Below are positions 33,728 through 44,715 of a stretch of 64,000 nt of DNA, one piece after another. Made by a program: the position numbers and the translations under genes. The notes beneath the pieces were generated by a model, which did no database searches, was not told the DNA's origin, and saw only the letters and a program-made list of their open reading frames with translations. The stretch's first letter is position 1; every line of letters begins with the position of its first letter. Source of the stretch: Sipunculus nudus (taxonomy: Eukaryota; Annelida; Sipuncula; Golfingiida; Sipunculidae); NCBI GenBank assembly GCA_026874595.1, contig CM049313.1, positions 56,129,159 to 56,193,158 of the forward strand, in the 5' to 3' direction.

Positions 33728-35616
33728 CTAGATGTGTCGGTAAGACACGAATGCCCCCGCCTGGGGCAAATTAGAAACATTTGTTAAATTTTGTAAATTT
33801 TTTTTTAAGTTCAGGAGGTGTTGTATGGTCAAAAGTAGGTCAAGAAGGGCAAAATGCAAACTCGATCTGTAAAGGGTCATTATCAAGGAACACACCAAAA
33901 ATCAGGCCAGTATGCAGGCATTGGGAAAAAAAGTCCATACATAGGCATTTTTCATTAAAAATTTCTGTCTTTCATGAAATTTTCTATGTTCAGGACCTGT
34001 CATATGGTCAAAAATAGATTAACTGGGACGAAACGCGAACCCGACCTGTAAGTGGTCATTATGCGCCCACAGACCAAACATTGGGCCAGTATCTGTAAGC
34101 ATTGCATTGCGAAACTAGAATATTAGCAAAAGCTGGTAATCAGTTATAAATTTAAATTGAAGAGGTATGTACCATGTTTTATAACAATCCACCAAATGCT
34201 TCCTGAGAAATATCCCCCTAAGTTTTTTTTCTATACTAAGCTCTGTGACCTTGAAAAGTAGGTCAAGACCACCCATCTTTGAACCTGACCAAGATTTTGT
34301 AAATATGATGCAAAAGCACTGAAGTAATGAAGTTCCTTAGTTGAATACCTTTGGAGATATCCTGCACAAAGGCCAAAATTGAAAAATCCGATAAAATTTC
34401 ATTAAAAAATCAAAAATTGCAGGTGACGCCACCAAAATTGTGCAGCACGTACAGACCATCAGTCCCAATAATCATAGTAAGTTTTGTGAAAATCCACACA
34501 ATGGTTCCTGAGATATAAGCTCCTGAGTGTTTTATTATAATCAGCTCTAAAATGTAGAAAAAATGGGTCAAGGTCACCCATCTTCGAACTTAACCGAGAT
34601 TTTATCAATATACATCTTCACTGATGAAATAAAATTCCAACAGTGAATCCTTTTAGAGATATCCCGCTCACAAGGTAAAAGTTAACAGACGCGGAACGGA
34701 CGGACGGACGGACGGACACCTGACAGACAGATGGACGGATAGACGGACAGCTTGGGTGACAACAATAGCCCATCAGCCTATGAGCTGAGGGCTAAAAACG
34801 GCTGTACATGTACATTTGTCATGAATATTTATATTTTTCCTGAAATTTTCTATGTTTAGGAGCCGTAAAACAATCAAAAGTAGGTCAACCGGGACGAAAT
34901 GCGAACTCGATCTGTAACTGGTCATTATCTGCATACACACTAAAAATCAGGCCAATATCTGCAGGCATTGCGAAAAAAAGTCCGTACATGAGTATTTGTC
35001 ATGAAAATTTCTATTTTTCATGAAATTTTCTAAGTTAAGGAGCCGTAAATGGTCAAAAGTAGGTCAACCGAGACGAAATGCGAACTCGATCTGTAACTGG
35101 TCATTATCTGCCCACACACCAAAAATCAGGCCAATATCTGCAGGCATTGCGAAAAAAAGTCCGTACATGTGTATTTGTCATGAAAATTTCTATTTTTCAT
35201 GAAATTTTCGAAGTTAAGGAGCCGTAAAACGGTCAAAAGTAGGTCAACCGGGACGAAACGCAAACTCGATCTGTAACTCGTCATTATCTGCCCACACACC
35301 AAAAATCAGGCCAATATCTGCAGGCATTGCGAAAAAAAGTCCGTACATGTGTATATGTCATGAAAATTTCTATTTTTCATGAAATTTTCTAAGTTTAGGA
35401 GCTGTAAAACGGTCAAAAGTAGGTCAACCAGAACAAAACGCGAACTCGATCTGTAACTGGTCATTATCTGCCCACACACCAAAAATCAGGCCAATACCTG
35501 CAGGCATTGCGAAAAAAAAGTCCGTACAACTGTTTGATTTCGGAAGGAAGGAAGGACGGAATGACGGACATGGGTAAAACTATATGCCCCGGCCACTTTG
35601 TGGCGGGGGCATAAAA
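33728..35616 (+). mobile_element. Hairpin-ended tandem-core element, 182-bp unit
   Basis: 5' end: stem-loop GTGTCGGTAAGACAC (33,734-33,748), then ATGCCCCCGCC (33,751-33,761). The 3' end has GGCGGGGGCAT (35,602-35,612), the exact inverse, forming part of a terminal stem-loop with ATGCCCC at 35,584. The core is about six copies of a 182-bp unit with GTCAAAAGTAGGTCAACCGG, AACTCGATCTGTAACTGGTC, CACCAAAAATCAGGCCAATA and GGCATTGCGAAAAAAAGTCC. GGAAGGAAGGAAGGACGG precedes the 3' hairpin. The array is split by the nested element at 34,128-34,797. Same general plan as copies A-C but unrelated sequence. Confidence 0.83.
34128..34797 (-). mobile_element. Nested hairpin/GTCC element inside the 182-bp array
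   Basis: Interrupts the 182-bp units between GCATTGCGAAA (about 34,104-34,114) and TGTACATGTACATTTGTCAT (34,803). Read on the minus strand it starts AGCCCTCAGCTCATAGGCTG, a hairpin, then CCAAGCTGTCCGTCTATCCG and (GTCC)n, then a diverged tandem core holding GGTGACCTTGACC-like and AGGTGACGCCACC words. The 3' end is not sharply defined. It is similar in plan and word use to the HINE-like family but a distinct family. Confidence 0.65.
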
Positions 35617-35631
35617 ATACGTAAACAATGG

Positions 35632-35800
35632 TTGAACCTGTCTGAAAAACCACCTGTCTATTAAGAACACCCTTAAGTGAACCAAAAGCATCCACATTGG
35701 TTATAACCGAACTGTCTAAAAGGACCACCTGTAGATTAAGACCACCTTTGCATGGCCAGTCCCTGCATGGTTCTCTAATAAGAAAGAGATTCGAATTTGT
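35632..35800. mobile_element. Degenerate MITE-like sequence
   Basis: Contains GTTGAACCTGTCTGAAAAAC, CCACCTGTCTATTAAGA, CGAACTGTCTAAAAGGACCA and CCTGTAGATTAAGACCACC, direct and diverged repeats typical of old pogo/Tc1-type MITEs, similar in style to the ones at 3,628 and 14,736. Intact ends are not visible. Confidence 0.4.
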
Positions 35801-36650
35801 TGCCACCGGGTTATTATAATACATCAGATATATTTAAGTGCAAGTGTCTTCTCACTCTTTGTGATGGAGGTGCAGGTAGTATTGTGCCGATCCAGGATAA
35901 ACAGTGCATTCCATACATTCGAAAGATATGCAGTGGGGAGTGGCAGGTATCATTCCTTTTAGTCAGCATGGTTAAGTTCTCTTTGGTTTGCACACAGAAA
36001 ACCAAGAATTTATACACTGAAGAGTACTGCAGGCAATACCATTGAAAAAATAATTTTTTAAACTAGAGCAGAGCAGTCATCTTAGATTTTGACGGGTTCT
36101 ATCCTCACTTTTGAGAGAGACACCCTCGCCAAATTTTCGAATTAACATTCAGAGAAAAGAAATCGATGGAATGTTTTTACCATTAGAGCTCATTTTGGAT
36201 GTCGTGTGACTAGTCTGAGAGAAAATTACATTTTAACCAAAAAGTCTTCGGTCATCTTATATTTTAAAAGTAATCACAATTTTGACATCAAATATTGATT
36301 CCATGACCCCATAAACCCATAATTAATATAATGCCAAACCATTGAAAAAAAAATTTTAAATGGCGAATAGCAGCCATTTTGGATTTCTAGCTCTCACGGG
36401 TTCCGCCCACAGGGACACCGTCTCTAAATGTTTTCGTCAACCTCCATAGAAGACAAATCCACTGAGACATTAAACGTTCGCTCTCCACGGTCACGATAAT
36501 TGCTCCAGGTGACCCAACTAACGCTGTTTAAAAAAGAGTTACAAACACACCGACTGAGCAACAGTCGAGAACACGTCAATTTCAGAATGTGCAAACAACA
36601 GATCACTGGTCTTTCGCACACAATGGATTGCATTCAAACAAAATTACTTA
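35801..36650. other. Intergenic, no supported gene
   Basis: Overlapping antiparallel frames at 35,797-36,045 (+) and 35,814-36,017 (-) and one at 36,424-36,633 (-) have no recognisable domain. No repeat structure recognised. Confidence 0.45.
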
Positions 36651-36737
36651 CAGGGGCGTGTTAAGAGGTGTCGCAATAGGCGCGCGCAACACCAACCCCC
36701 CTCTCCCCCCCCCCCCCCCCCCCAAAAAAAAAAAAAA
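36651..36737. mobile_element. hAT-like terminus followed by poly-C/poly-A
   Basis: CAGGGGCGTGTTAAG at 36,651 resembles the CAGGGGCGTC terminus of the MITE at 25,585. It is followed by GCGCGCGCAAC and then a C18+/A14 tract. The partner end and target duplication were not found, so this may be a truncated element. Confidence 0.4.
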
Positions 36738-37129
36738 ATTAGTTCAACAAATCTGCACTCAATTTCGAAAATTGTCAGGGCGTGCCGAAACCAGTTGCTG
36801 CAAAATAAGCTCACAGAGTCGTATTTGTAAGGCCCACGCCCTAGTTAAATCTAGTTTTAACCTAAGTAACGGCACAGGATGACACCCTTAGGTGGTAATG
36901 ATGGACCAAACAAAATCCTCATTGGAAACTTCTGCTCACGCATGGGACATATCGTGTTATGCATGGAGCACGACAGTCATGACGGTTATAGCCAATAGAT
37001 ACCGGTTCCCATTTCTGTGATTGGTTCAGGTAACGTCAGTGTGTGATGTTCAGTCCCGCCGTGGTTTATTTAACTTAAAGCAGGCCTTATGAAAGGTGGG
37101 GTCAACAGGCACAAGGTACCGGAACCGAA
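36738..37129. other. Intergenic, no gene
   Basis: Unique-looking sequence between a poly-C tract and a degenerate array; nothing recognised. Confidence 0.45.
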
Positions 37130-38000
37130 CGGTAACACGGGGGCCCAAATCGACCAGCAATTTTCTATACACCAGGAAAATCTGTTTGGAAATGTTCAAG
37201 TCTCATATAGATTTTATTTAAGCTCATATGAATTTTAGTTAGGAGACCAAGCGAGGCTCCGGGTCGGTAAGGTGTGTCTTATATAGGACGAAAGGAATGC
37301 ACATCATATTTGCTATTTGAGAACCAAGTGTACTGAGATTTTACTCCATACTGAGGGGCCTATATTAAAGGACCCGTATCGGCCAGGAATTTCCTATAGG
37401 ACCCATTGAAATGTTTGAAAATGTAGAAGTCTCAGTAAGTGTTATTTTAACCTAGGAATTCACAATCAGGCATAAGATGTTTGAGGCACGTGTTTGACGA
37501 AATGTAAATATAGTTTCTAAGAGTGAGGGATCCAAAGGGGCCTGGGCCCGTCAGGAGTTTACAATGTGAAGAACACCAGAAATATTTGAAAATGAGAAAA
37601 TCTCTTCAGGGTTTTCTGTTAACTTTCATTTATTTAGCTGCCATCAGGACGTCTCAATCAGGCCCGGCTCGGGCTTTGTCTCTTTTAGGGCTCAGTTAAA
37701 CGCTTAATTGTTAATTCGGAACTTTGTGTTTTCTCTTTGGTTTTAGCTTATAGTTAAATCAGAAGTGATCAGAAGGGCCTATCGGACTCCGAGGCCCAGG
37801 AGTTCCCAAGGGCACAAGAACAGACTTAACGATTAAGTCTCATATTTAAGTCTCTCATTTGTCTTAAATATCATTAGCAAGTTTATATTAGTTTTAACCC
37901 GTTGGGTCCAAAGGGCTTTGATGGGCCATGAGTTCTTAAGGCCTATTAAAATGCATGGAAATCGTAATCTTTCGTTCCTGAAGTACATCCGGAAGTATTT
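37130..38000. repeat. Degenerate long-unit tandem array
   Basis: A motif of the form GGGGCC...GGNCAGGAATTNCC...AAATGTTTGAAAATG...AAGTCTCA recurs at about 37,152, 37,381, 37,548, 37,791 and 37,924. Spacings are irregular (130-245 bp), indicating an old array with indels. Non-coding. Confidence 0.6.
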
Positions 38001-38907
38001 TTTCCCATTTATTCATTTATTCTGTTTTAAGTATAGTTCAGGTATAAATGTAGGTTAGATGCTTTTGCTGAGTGTTCATGAATATAATTATTCAAGGAAC
38101 CAAATTTTATTATTGATTCAAGCTGAATATAAAACGATTTAGTGGAGAGGCCTCTTTCATTTTATTTATTTTTTTTTATTTATCTTTGTGCTTTTCTTTG
38201 TGTGCGCGTGGGTGGATGGGGGTTCACCTTTTTTTTGTTTATAAATCCTGTGCTCAGTATATCGTTTATAGATCCCGTGCTTAATATATTGTCAATTATC
38301 AACTAATCACGAACCAGTATAGCTTTCTATTATTGTGACAAACCAAGTACATGTATATGAATGCGTTTGAGATGCAAATATTAATTATTCCATTGATACC
38401 AGCAAATGTAGGTCTGGTCTTATTTATTACTTAGCGTTTTGATAATACACGGCGAATGTCCCCAGAAAGTGAAAATCCATCAATCTGTTCGGTGGAATAT
38501 GATGCAAGCTGATATATAAAAAATATGAGCTATTTTGTATTAAAAAAGAAAATGTAATCACAGAATCACAGTTTTTACCTAGTGTTTGTGCCTATGTACA
38601 GCTTGTATACATGTTTTGAATGAAAAGAACAAAATGTCCAATATAAATAATGTCAGGTATGGTGGACCAGAATCCAGGGGGGTATATAGATAATAGTGCG
38701 ACTGTCGACTGTCTCAGCCGAAGGGGTGTATGGGGGGGGGTACAATTTCAGAATATTTTCGGTCGTGAACCCCCTCCCCCTCCCCCCCGCTAAAATCCTG
38801 CGCACGCCCTTGACTTAAACATATATTTTATATGCACTGGTAAATTCTTTTTCAAGCGGTTATATTGTAATACGTTCTGTCGATCATTATATAAATATAT
38901 ATAGGTT
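38001..38907. other. Intergenic with one hAT-like end
   Basis: AT-rich. At 38,740-38,812, G/C runs lead into GCTAAAATCCTGCGCACGCCCTTG; the minus-strand reading CAAGGGCGTGCGCAGGATTT looks like a hAT-type terminus. No gene. Confidence 0.4.
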
Positions 38908-39981
38908 ACAGTAAAAGTGTGTAACTAGGGATTTTGTGAAATCCCTAAACTTTCAGGGAATTCGTGAATTTCACTTAGGGATTTCTTAAAATCACTAAAA
39001 ATTCAAGGGATTTCGTGAGATCCCTGAAATATTGCTCTAGTTATTTCGTGAAATCCCTGAATGTATTTTCATTGAAGGCCGATCCTTCACTATTTCTGCG
39101 ACTGGGCTTAATTATTGTTTATCATGTTACATATAGTGACACAATGAAAATTTATACAGATCAGTTAATTTCAAACACTTAATTCTGGACTGTACAGGAT
39201 ATGCACAGAGAGGGATAGATGGTGTGTATATAATCAAAGCCATGTACCACATGGTAAGTCTGCCATTCCTTAACAATAATGCTAATGAAAAAAAAATCAA
39301 TAAATAAATAAAAATAATAATATTGTTAACCCGTCACCTGATCCTCCTGCAGTTATCATAAAATATCAGGGAAGAATAGATTAATAAACGATTATTCATA
39401 ATGGATGTGTTCAGCACTTATTACTCTTAGCTGTCCTTTAACGATCCTTTAATCTTTGGTCTATCTGGCAAACTTGAACATTTCATTTTAGGCCTGTCAA
39501 ATAGTTTTTCTTACTTGAGTACAGCTGTTGGAACAAGTGTTAATGAAATTAGTATTTTTATTGTCATTTATGTAAAATCTAATATTTTTAAAAATTACGA
39601 CTCCGGGAAGAAGAAAAACGTAAAATTTTCATATTTCCCATCTGTTGATTTTGGTAGAATTTTACTTTGTCAAACTACATACCTTGCGAAAATGCATTGT
39701 GCTACCAGAAATTCTGTTTGCAATTTTTTTTTTTTACCTTATGTCTTTATTCTGGCTAAATCTCCTGGCCTATATAGCCTCTACAGTCTACATTAAGATG
39801 TCTAAATTTGTAATATAAAAATTATTCTCATAACCGAAAAATCAGTTTTAAGCAAGTAAAACAAAATATAGTGAAAATATTGATATTTGACAACAGAATC
39901 AGCGCAATATGCGATTCACCGTATATCGTGGTATACCAATATATCGATAATATCGCACAGCCCTAATAGTCACTGCTTATA

Positions 39982-40470
39982 TCATAGAAATGTTTTGTTC
40001 AAAGCGTAACATTGCCAATTCTTAATTTGACAAGTCAGACTGCTATGACACTTGCTAATACAAAGTCTCTTTGCTTTATGGCATGTGCACCGGTTTGTCT
40101 GACACTGTTTCTTGCCTTTGCGGCAGTCGCAGCGGAAGAACCCTTGTCCGCCAAAAGTCTTGAGGCCTTGGCGCATCGAAATGTTACATTTTCTGTTTAC
40201 ATCAGATTCACTCAAGAGTCCCTTGGGACAGATGTAAAATTGGTTCCTAGAATATTTAGTGCTCAGAGTTCCAGCCTACACTACAATTCTGCATGTACAT
40301 GTCATGTTCGTCCGATCTAGAATAACTCCTACACAAGTATGTTTCTGGGATCACCTCTACCCCTGTCACCAACTGGAATTGGAACAGCAACATTTTATCC
40401 CACTTCACCAGCAGTAAATGGCTGTCATTTGGAGCCAAACATTAAAGTACTCGGTGGACTGTGAACTATT
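39982..40470 (-). pseudogene. Broken integrase/CxC-domain transposon protein (KRBA2-like)
   Basis: Reading the minus strand from 40,470 down, pieces in three frames line up in the order expected for the C-terminal part of integrase-bearing (KRAB-A domain-containing protein 2-like) transposon proteins: SPPSTLMFG near 40,445; PVGDRGRGDPRNIL near 40,380; then TKYSRNQFYICPKGLLSESD; then GGQGFFRC and a cysteine-rich CxC domain with KQCQTNRCTCHKAKRLC and CHSSLTC (about residues 30-62 of the last open stretch). Zinc-binding spacing C-x-C-x6-C-x4-C-x-C is intact. Frameshifts and stops separate the pieces and the catalytic integrase core is absent. Non-functional relic. Family placement is from remembered motif order, not a search. 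Confidence 0.7.
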
Positions 40471-40629
40471 CAGTATGAAATGTTATGGATACCATAATCA
40501 GGATCAATATTATGCCTATTCTTTCACATTATCAGTTCAGTTTTGCTTAATACAAAGATTTCTCAGAAAAAAACCCATCCCATCACACAGTCTTATTTCC
40601 TCGAATACGGCTGTTTAACACCTTGTTAT

Positions 40630-40900
40630 GACTGTACGTGTTGGTAAACACAGTCAACGTGTGTCTGTTTACCATAAAAAGGCCGCGTGACCGGAGGTAC
40701 GATTAAGAGGGGCAACACGCGGTGTTTCAGCCAGCGGGAACATGTTTTACATTTTTTTGGCAAAGTCAGTCCGGGCATCTCATGATTGACACGTGTCGTG
40801 GCTCATCGCTGAAAACGGCCCCACGCACTGTGTTTATGTTGACACCTGCCATCGCGCCCGGTCCACTGTTTTCAACACTCATTTACAGGACTAAGCAAAC
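40630..40900. other. CpG-rich block with a hairpin
   Basis: Unusually GC- and CpG-rich for this window. Contains TGGTAAACACA...TGTGTCTGTTTACCA (40,651-40,676), an inverted repeat, and several GCGCCCGG/ACACGCGGTG words. Short frame 40,722-40,967 has no motif. It lies inside the 2.7-kb TIR element. Confidence 0.45.
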
Positions 40901-40961
40901 GGTTTCAAGGCAATATTTTGGCAAGTACATATTTATTTTTAAGGGAAAAAGCTATTTTTGG

Positions 40962-41003
40962 TGTTAACTCAACAAGCTTTATAGGTGATTGGGCCCCTTT
41001 AAG
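40962..41003. repeat. Dispersed repeat end shared with 59,057-59,080
   Basis: TATAGGTGATTGGGCCCCTT is present here and inverted (AAGGGGCCCAATCACCTATA) at about 59,057-59,076, with little similarity beyond. Probably the terminus of an unrecognised interspersed family. Confidence 0.5.
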
Positions 41004-41140
41004 AACTATATCTGTGAAACAGCAAACCATGACTTTAATCTCTTTGTAGTACCTAAAAAAAGAGTGAAATGATAAGAATATGGATATGATAATACTCCAT
41101 GATCATCAAGTCTTAAAATTTCATTGAAACCCATCCAGTT

Positions 41141-41400
41141 AGATTGTGTTAAATAAAAGAACTGAAATGTTATGAATATGGGTAGATTGTTTTAAATAAA
41201 GTTACTTAAATATTATTGATATGAGTAAGACTGTGTAAAATAAAATTACTAAAATGTTATGAATATGAGTAAGATTGTGTTAAAAAAAGGTAATGAAAAG
41301 TTATGAATATTAGTAAGATTGTGTTGAATAAAGGTACTGAAATGTTATTGATATGAGAAAGATTGTAAAATATATGTACTGAAATATTATGAATATGATA
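41141..41400. repeat. 44-bp minisatellite
   Basis: About six copies of a unit with GTAAGATTGTGTTAAATAAA, GTACTGAAATGTTATGAATA and TGA, period 43-45 bp. Lies within the 2.7-kb TIR element. Confidence 0.8.
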
Positions 41401-41620
41401 ATGATAACTCAGACTCTGACAAGATTTAATTACACAAATTCCCTGAAATCCATTCAGTAAGATTGTGTAAAATTAAGATACTATTTTCAGGAATTACATG
41501 AAATTCCTAGAATTTTTAGTGATTTCATTAAATCCCCTTAGTGAAACAAGGATTTCACGAATTCCCTGAAAGTTTGAGGGATTTCGCGATATCCTTAGTT
41601 ACACACTTTTACTGTCACAC

Positions 41621-41623
<3 letters not shown>

Positions 41624-41654
<31 letters not shown>

Positions 41655-41655
41655 T
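41624..41655. repeat. (AT)n(GT)n microsatellite
   Basis: Run of AT then GT dinucleotides directly outside the right end of the 2.7-kb TIR element. Confidence 0.9.
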
Positions 41656-42140
41656 TAATATAAAGATCTAGGCTCTATCTGAAATTTCTCATGTGTATTA
41701 AGTCAGATTAGAAGTACCTGTAAACATTTGTGTCATTTCTGTTATATTTTGCTTCACAGTATAGAAATTAGACAATTTTTATTGCGATCGCCATATTAAA
41801 AACTAAGGCGAAAATCGGTGTCAGTTTCTGGTACATATATTGTGAAGAGTCACCAAATTTAATGCTTGTATCACCACTTAAACTAGTATTTCCCTTCTTT
41901 CATAGCGACTTGTTTGTTGAGAAATGTTGAGCGATACCCTCTACAAAATGAGTACCCCGGAATAAATCCTGTCTTACACCCCAACCCCATCCCCCCAACT
42001 TTATGGCAGAGGGGACACCCCCCCCCCCCCCATAAAACATAATCTAAACTAACATGTATTTTTTACTTTTATAACGAATTTTTTTTTCTTATAGGAAGAT
42101 TTTGCAGGCTTTAAGGCCAATTTTATCCTATATAATGATA
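41656..42140. other. Intergenic, no gene
   Basis: AT-rich with a poly-C run at 42,019-42,031. Nothing else recognised. Confidence 0.45.
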
Positions 42141-42190
<50 letters not shown>

Positions 42191-42240
42191 GGACGGACGG
42201 ACGGACGGAAAGGGAGGGGGGAAATACAGGGAGGGACAGT
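42141..42240. repeat. (GA)n followed by (GGAC)n microsatellite
   Basis: AT steps, then about 20 GA units (42,152-42,189), then GACGGACGGACGGACGG. Confidence 0.9.
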
Positions 42241-42267
42241 TTGAAATTAATACAGACAACGTCTTAC

Positions 42268-42491
42268 CTTCCTGAACTTGATATTCCAGCTTCAGCCCAC
42301 CATACTGTACTGAACAGTTTACCTATACTTCGAGAAAGAAACAGTTGGGCAGCTGGCCGCCCACGGTAGTCCTGTGTGCTGGGACAGATGCTGGCGTTGT
42401 CGCTAATGTATCCGGCGTTCTGTGACAGCCTTGGTCCTTCCTGCCGGCATTGGACAGACAGGCGGATAGCAGACGTGGCACATATGATCTC
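42268..42491 (-). CDS. Candidate internal exon, 74 codons plus 2 bases
   Basis: On the minus strand, ATCAGTTCAG precedes 42,491 and GGAAG|GTAAGA follows at 42,268, a consensus donor. Between them one frame is fully open and reads like a globular or secreted protein (EIICATSAIRLSVQCRQEGP, then cysteine-containing NASICPSTQDYRGRPAAQ and FSTVWWAEAG). The acceptor's pyrimidine tract is weak. A second overlapping frame (42,694-42,323, 123 codons, from a GTG) is also open, so the GC-rich patch alone may explain the lack of stops. No family recognised. Confidence 0.25.
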
Positions 42492-42699
42492 CTGAACTGA
42501 TCACGCGCGCTCAGCGTCTCTGTTTGATGTCCCTCTTCCGGATTACCTTCTCCCAACAATAGTTGGGTAACGACGAAACAATGGCCAGGTATGAAATACT
42601 CGTTAAACAGAAGTCTGAGGTCCGACAGCCATATCCTCATACGACGCCGCTCAGTGAAATAAAACCAAATAATGTTATCAGACGGAATCCACAAAATCC

Positions 42700-43439
42700 T
42701 GCTAACTGAAAACTAAATTATCTCCGGACATGACCTGCCTATTACATGCTCGTTATTTCTAAATTTATATTCCTTCTAGGCTAAAGTCTGGGATACATAT
42801 GTCAATGAAGATTACTTTGCTTTTAGATAAGTGTCGCTAGTATCTCTTTTACGTAAAACTGAAACTGTAGTTTTAACCTCTGTTCTAAAGAATTCTATGA
42901 TTCAAAGTACTCTATTTGAAAGAAAGATTTAGAATCGCGGAAAATATGTTATTTACTTGTATGTTCCATGCTATCGCAGTGTTGCTTTGTGTTATTTCCA
43001 GGAAAAACACAAGCAGAGAATAAACTAAACTGCGAGTTTTAGCAATTTTTGTTGCCTTGAAACTTATAACAGTACAAAAAAAGCAAGTTTATAGTTGAGG
43101 CTTTAATAAAAATGTTCACAAAAGCGCCGCTTCTCTTTTCATAATCAATATTTTATCTTGAATTACCAAAAGGTCCATGGTATTTATGTTATTAATGATA
43201 ATTAATATACACTTGCCTCAAAATTATCAAAGGAGTTAAATTAAACTACAGTCGCTTGAATCCACATTTTATGGAAAATGGAAAGAAAGCTATACCGCAT
43301 AGAACAGATCGGTGTTTTGGGTACCTGTTTAATGATACACGCCATCTCCGTACGTCAGGCACGACTATATATACTCATTTGGTGCACAGTTCCTTCCATT
43401 TATCGATATAATTACGCCCACAAATAGGGATTCAATAAT
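42700..43439. other. Intergenic, no gene
   Basis: AT-rich unique sequence; no frame, repeat or RNA gene supported. Confidence 0.5.
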
Positions 43440-43702
43440 TTATATTTATATTAGTAGTAGTAGCAGAAGTAGTAGTTTATTAGTAGTAGAAGTTTATTAT
43501 TATATGACTAATACTAGTAGCAGTAGTAATACCAGTACATGTAGTGTATGTAGTTTTCCTTTTATTGTTATCATAAGTAGTAGTAGCAGTAATAGTAGAA
43601 GTATTAGTAGTTATTAATTTATTTATTATAATTATAATTATAATTAATTACTATTATTATTATCACTGTAATAATAATAATTATTATTATTATTATTATT
43701 AT
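43440..43702. repeat. Compound trinucleotide repeat (AGT/ATT)n
   Basis: Imperfect AGT/TAGTAG runs (43,452-43,612) pass into ATTATT/AATAATA runs (43,617-43,701). A minus-strand frame over it gives poly-Asn/Tyr, an artefact. Confidence 0.9.
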
Positions 43703-44634
43703 ATACAAGTATAAAACTAGCTCTTGTTGACGAAACTGGAAAGAAGGAACAGAAGGCCTTGATTGATATATGAAGTGTGGGTGGGTTGTTGGTGTGTGCA
43801 GCGATCATGACAAAGCAAATATGTTTCAACATTCATACCATTTCATAAACTTTATAAAGTTAGCATAGGTAAAAAGGTGTCAGTGACAATCACTTAATTA
43901 CATTTAATTATGTAACAAATTTACTCCGGTAATCATATTATCTGCTTCGACAGTGAATTAATTGTGAAAGTAGAAAACAGAGAAAAAGAAATGGACTTTG
44001 CAAGTAATTAGGAAATTTAGCTGGAAGACACCGTTAAATGATTAAATGACACAGAATATTCACATAGCGCGTAAGATAACTAATTAGATCTATCAGGCTG
44101 TCTAACACTTAAATGCATTTTTTATTATTTATTACCATGCAAAAAAATGTATCAGCTTTCTGTGTGGGAACCTGGAGTGGATTTAACCATAAAAAAAATT
44201 ACAGTAATCACATTTGCCCATAATAATATATTTTCTTTCTCCTGAACCACATGTATTCCTTTTCTCACCAATTGCTTCAAGTCTTCAGTGAACATTATTC
44301 GGAGATGGAAAAAAAAACTACTCTGTCTTTCTCATTGGCGTGTAGATAATGTGTACAATTTACTACCATGGCCCTGGGATGAGGGATGAAAAAAATTGTC
44401 TTAGGATCTGCTTGAGAACAGGGCTGAAGGACCCATGTATGTCATATCGGACCTGATAAGCTACCTTTACCTGGCGAGCGGTATGCGGATTTCGGCGACT
44501 AGGGTATTTGCTTCGAAACGATAAAAACACTGTGGTATGATGTCAAAACCTGCTAGATCCGATAAACCAGGTCCATTGGGCTCTAAACCATGCAGTTCTA
44601 TTTGTTTCGAAAAAAATTAATAAAGAATGTCCTG
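43703..44634. other. Intergenic, no gene
   Basis: AT-rich; nothing recognised apart from short A-runs. Confidence 0.5.
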
Positions 44635-44642
44635 GTATAGAT

Positions 44643-44715
<73 letters not shown>

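Larger units (their letters stand above)
38908..41615. mobile_element. 2.7-kb TIR element with palindromic terminal repeats
   Basis: Left end ACAGTAAAAGTGTGTAACTA; right end AGTTACACACTTTTACTGT, inverse of the left over 19 of 20 bases. The similarity continues inward for about 110 bp and is built of repeated palindromes of the GGGATTTCGTGAAATCCC type (at least four on the left, 38,925-39,060; three on the right, 41,480-41,600). The interior holds a broken integrase fragment (minus strand), a GC/CpG-rich block (40,630-40,870) and a 44-bp minisatellite. No clear target duplication is visible, so the ends could also be two separate insertions, but matching termini and terminal order argue for one element. 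Confidence 0.7.

Noticed and set aside
36651-38812. Single hAT element between CAGGGGCGTG and its inverse-like end
   Set aside because: Flanks ATTACTTA and ACTTAAAC do not match and the termini differ after the first ten bases.
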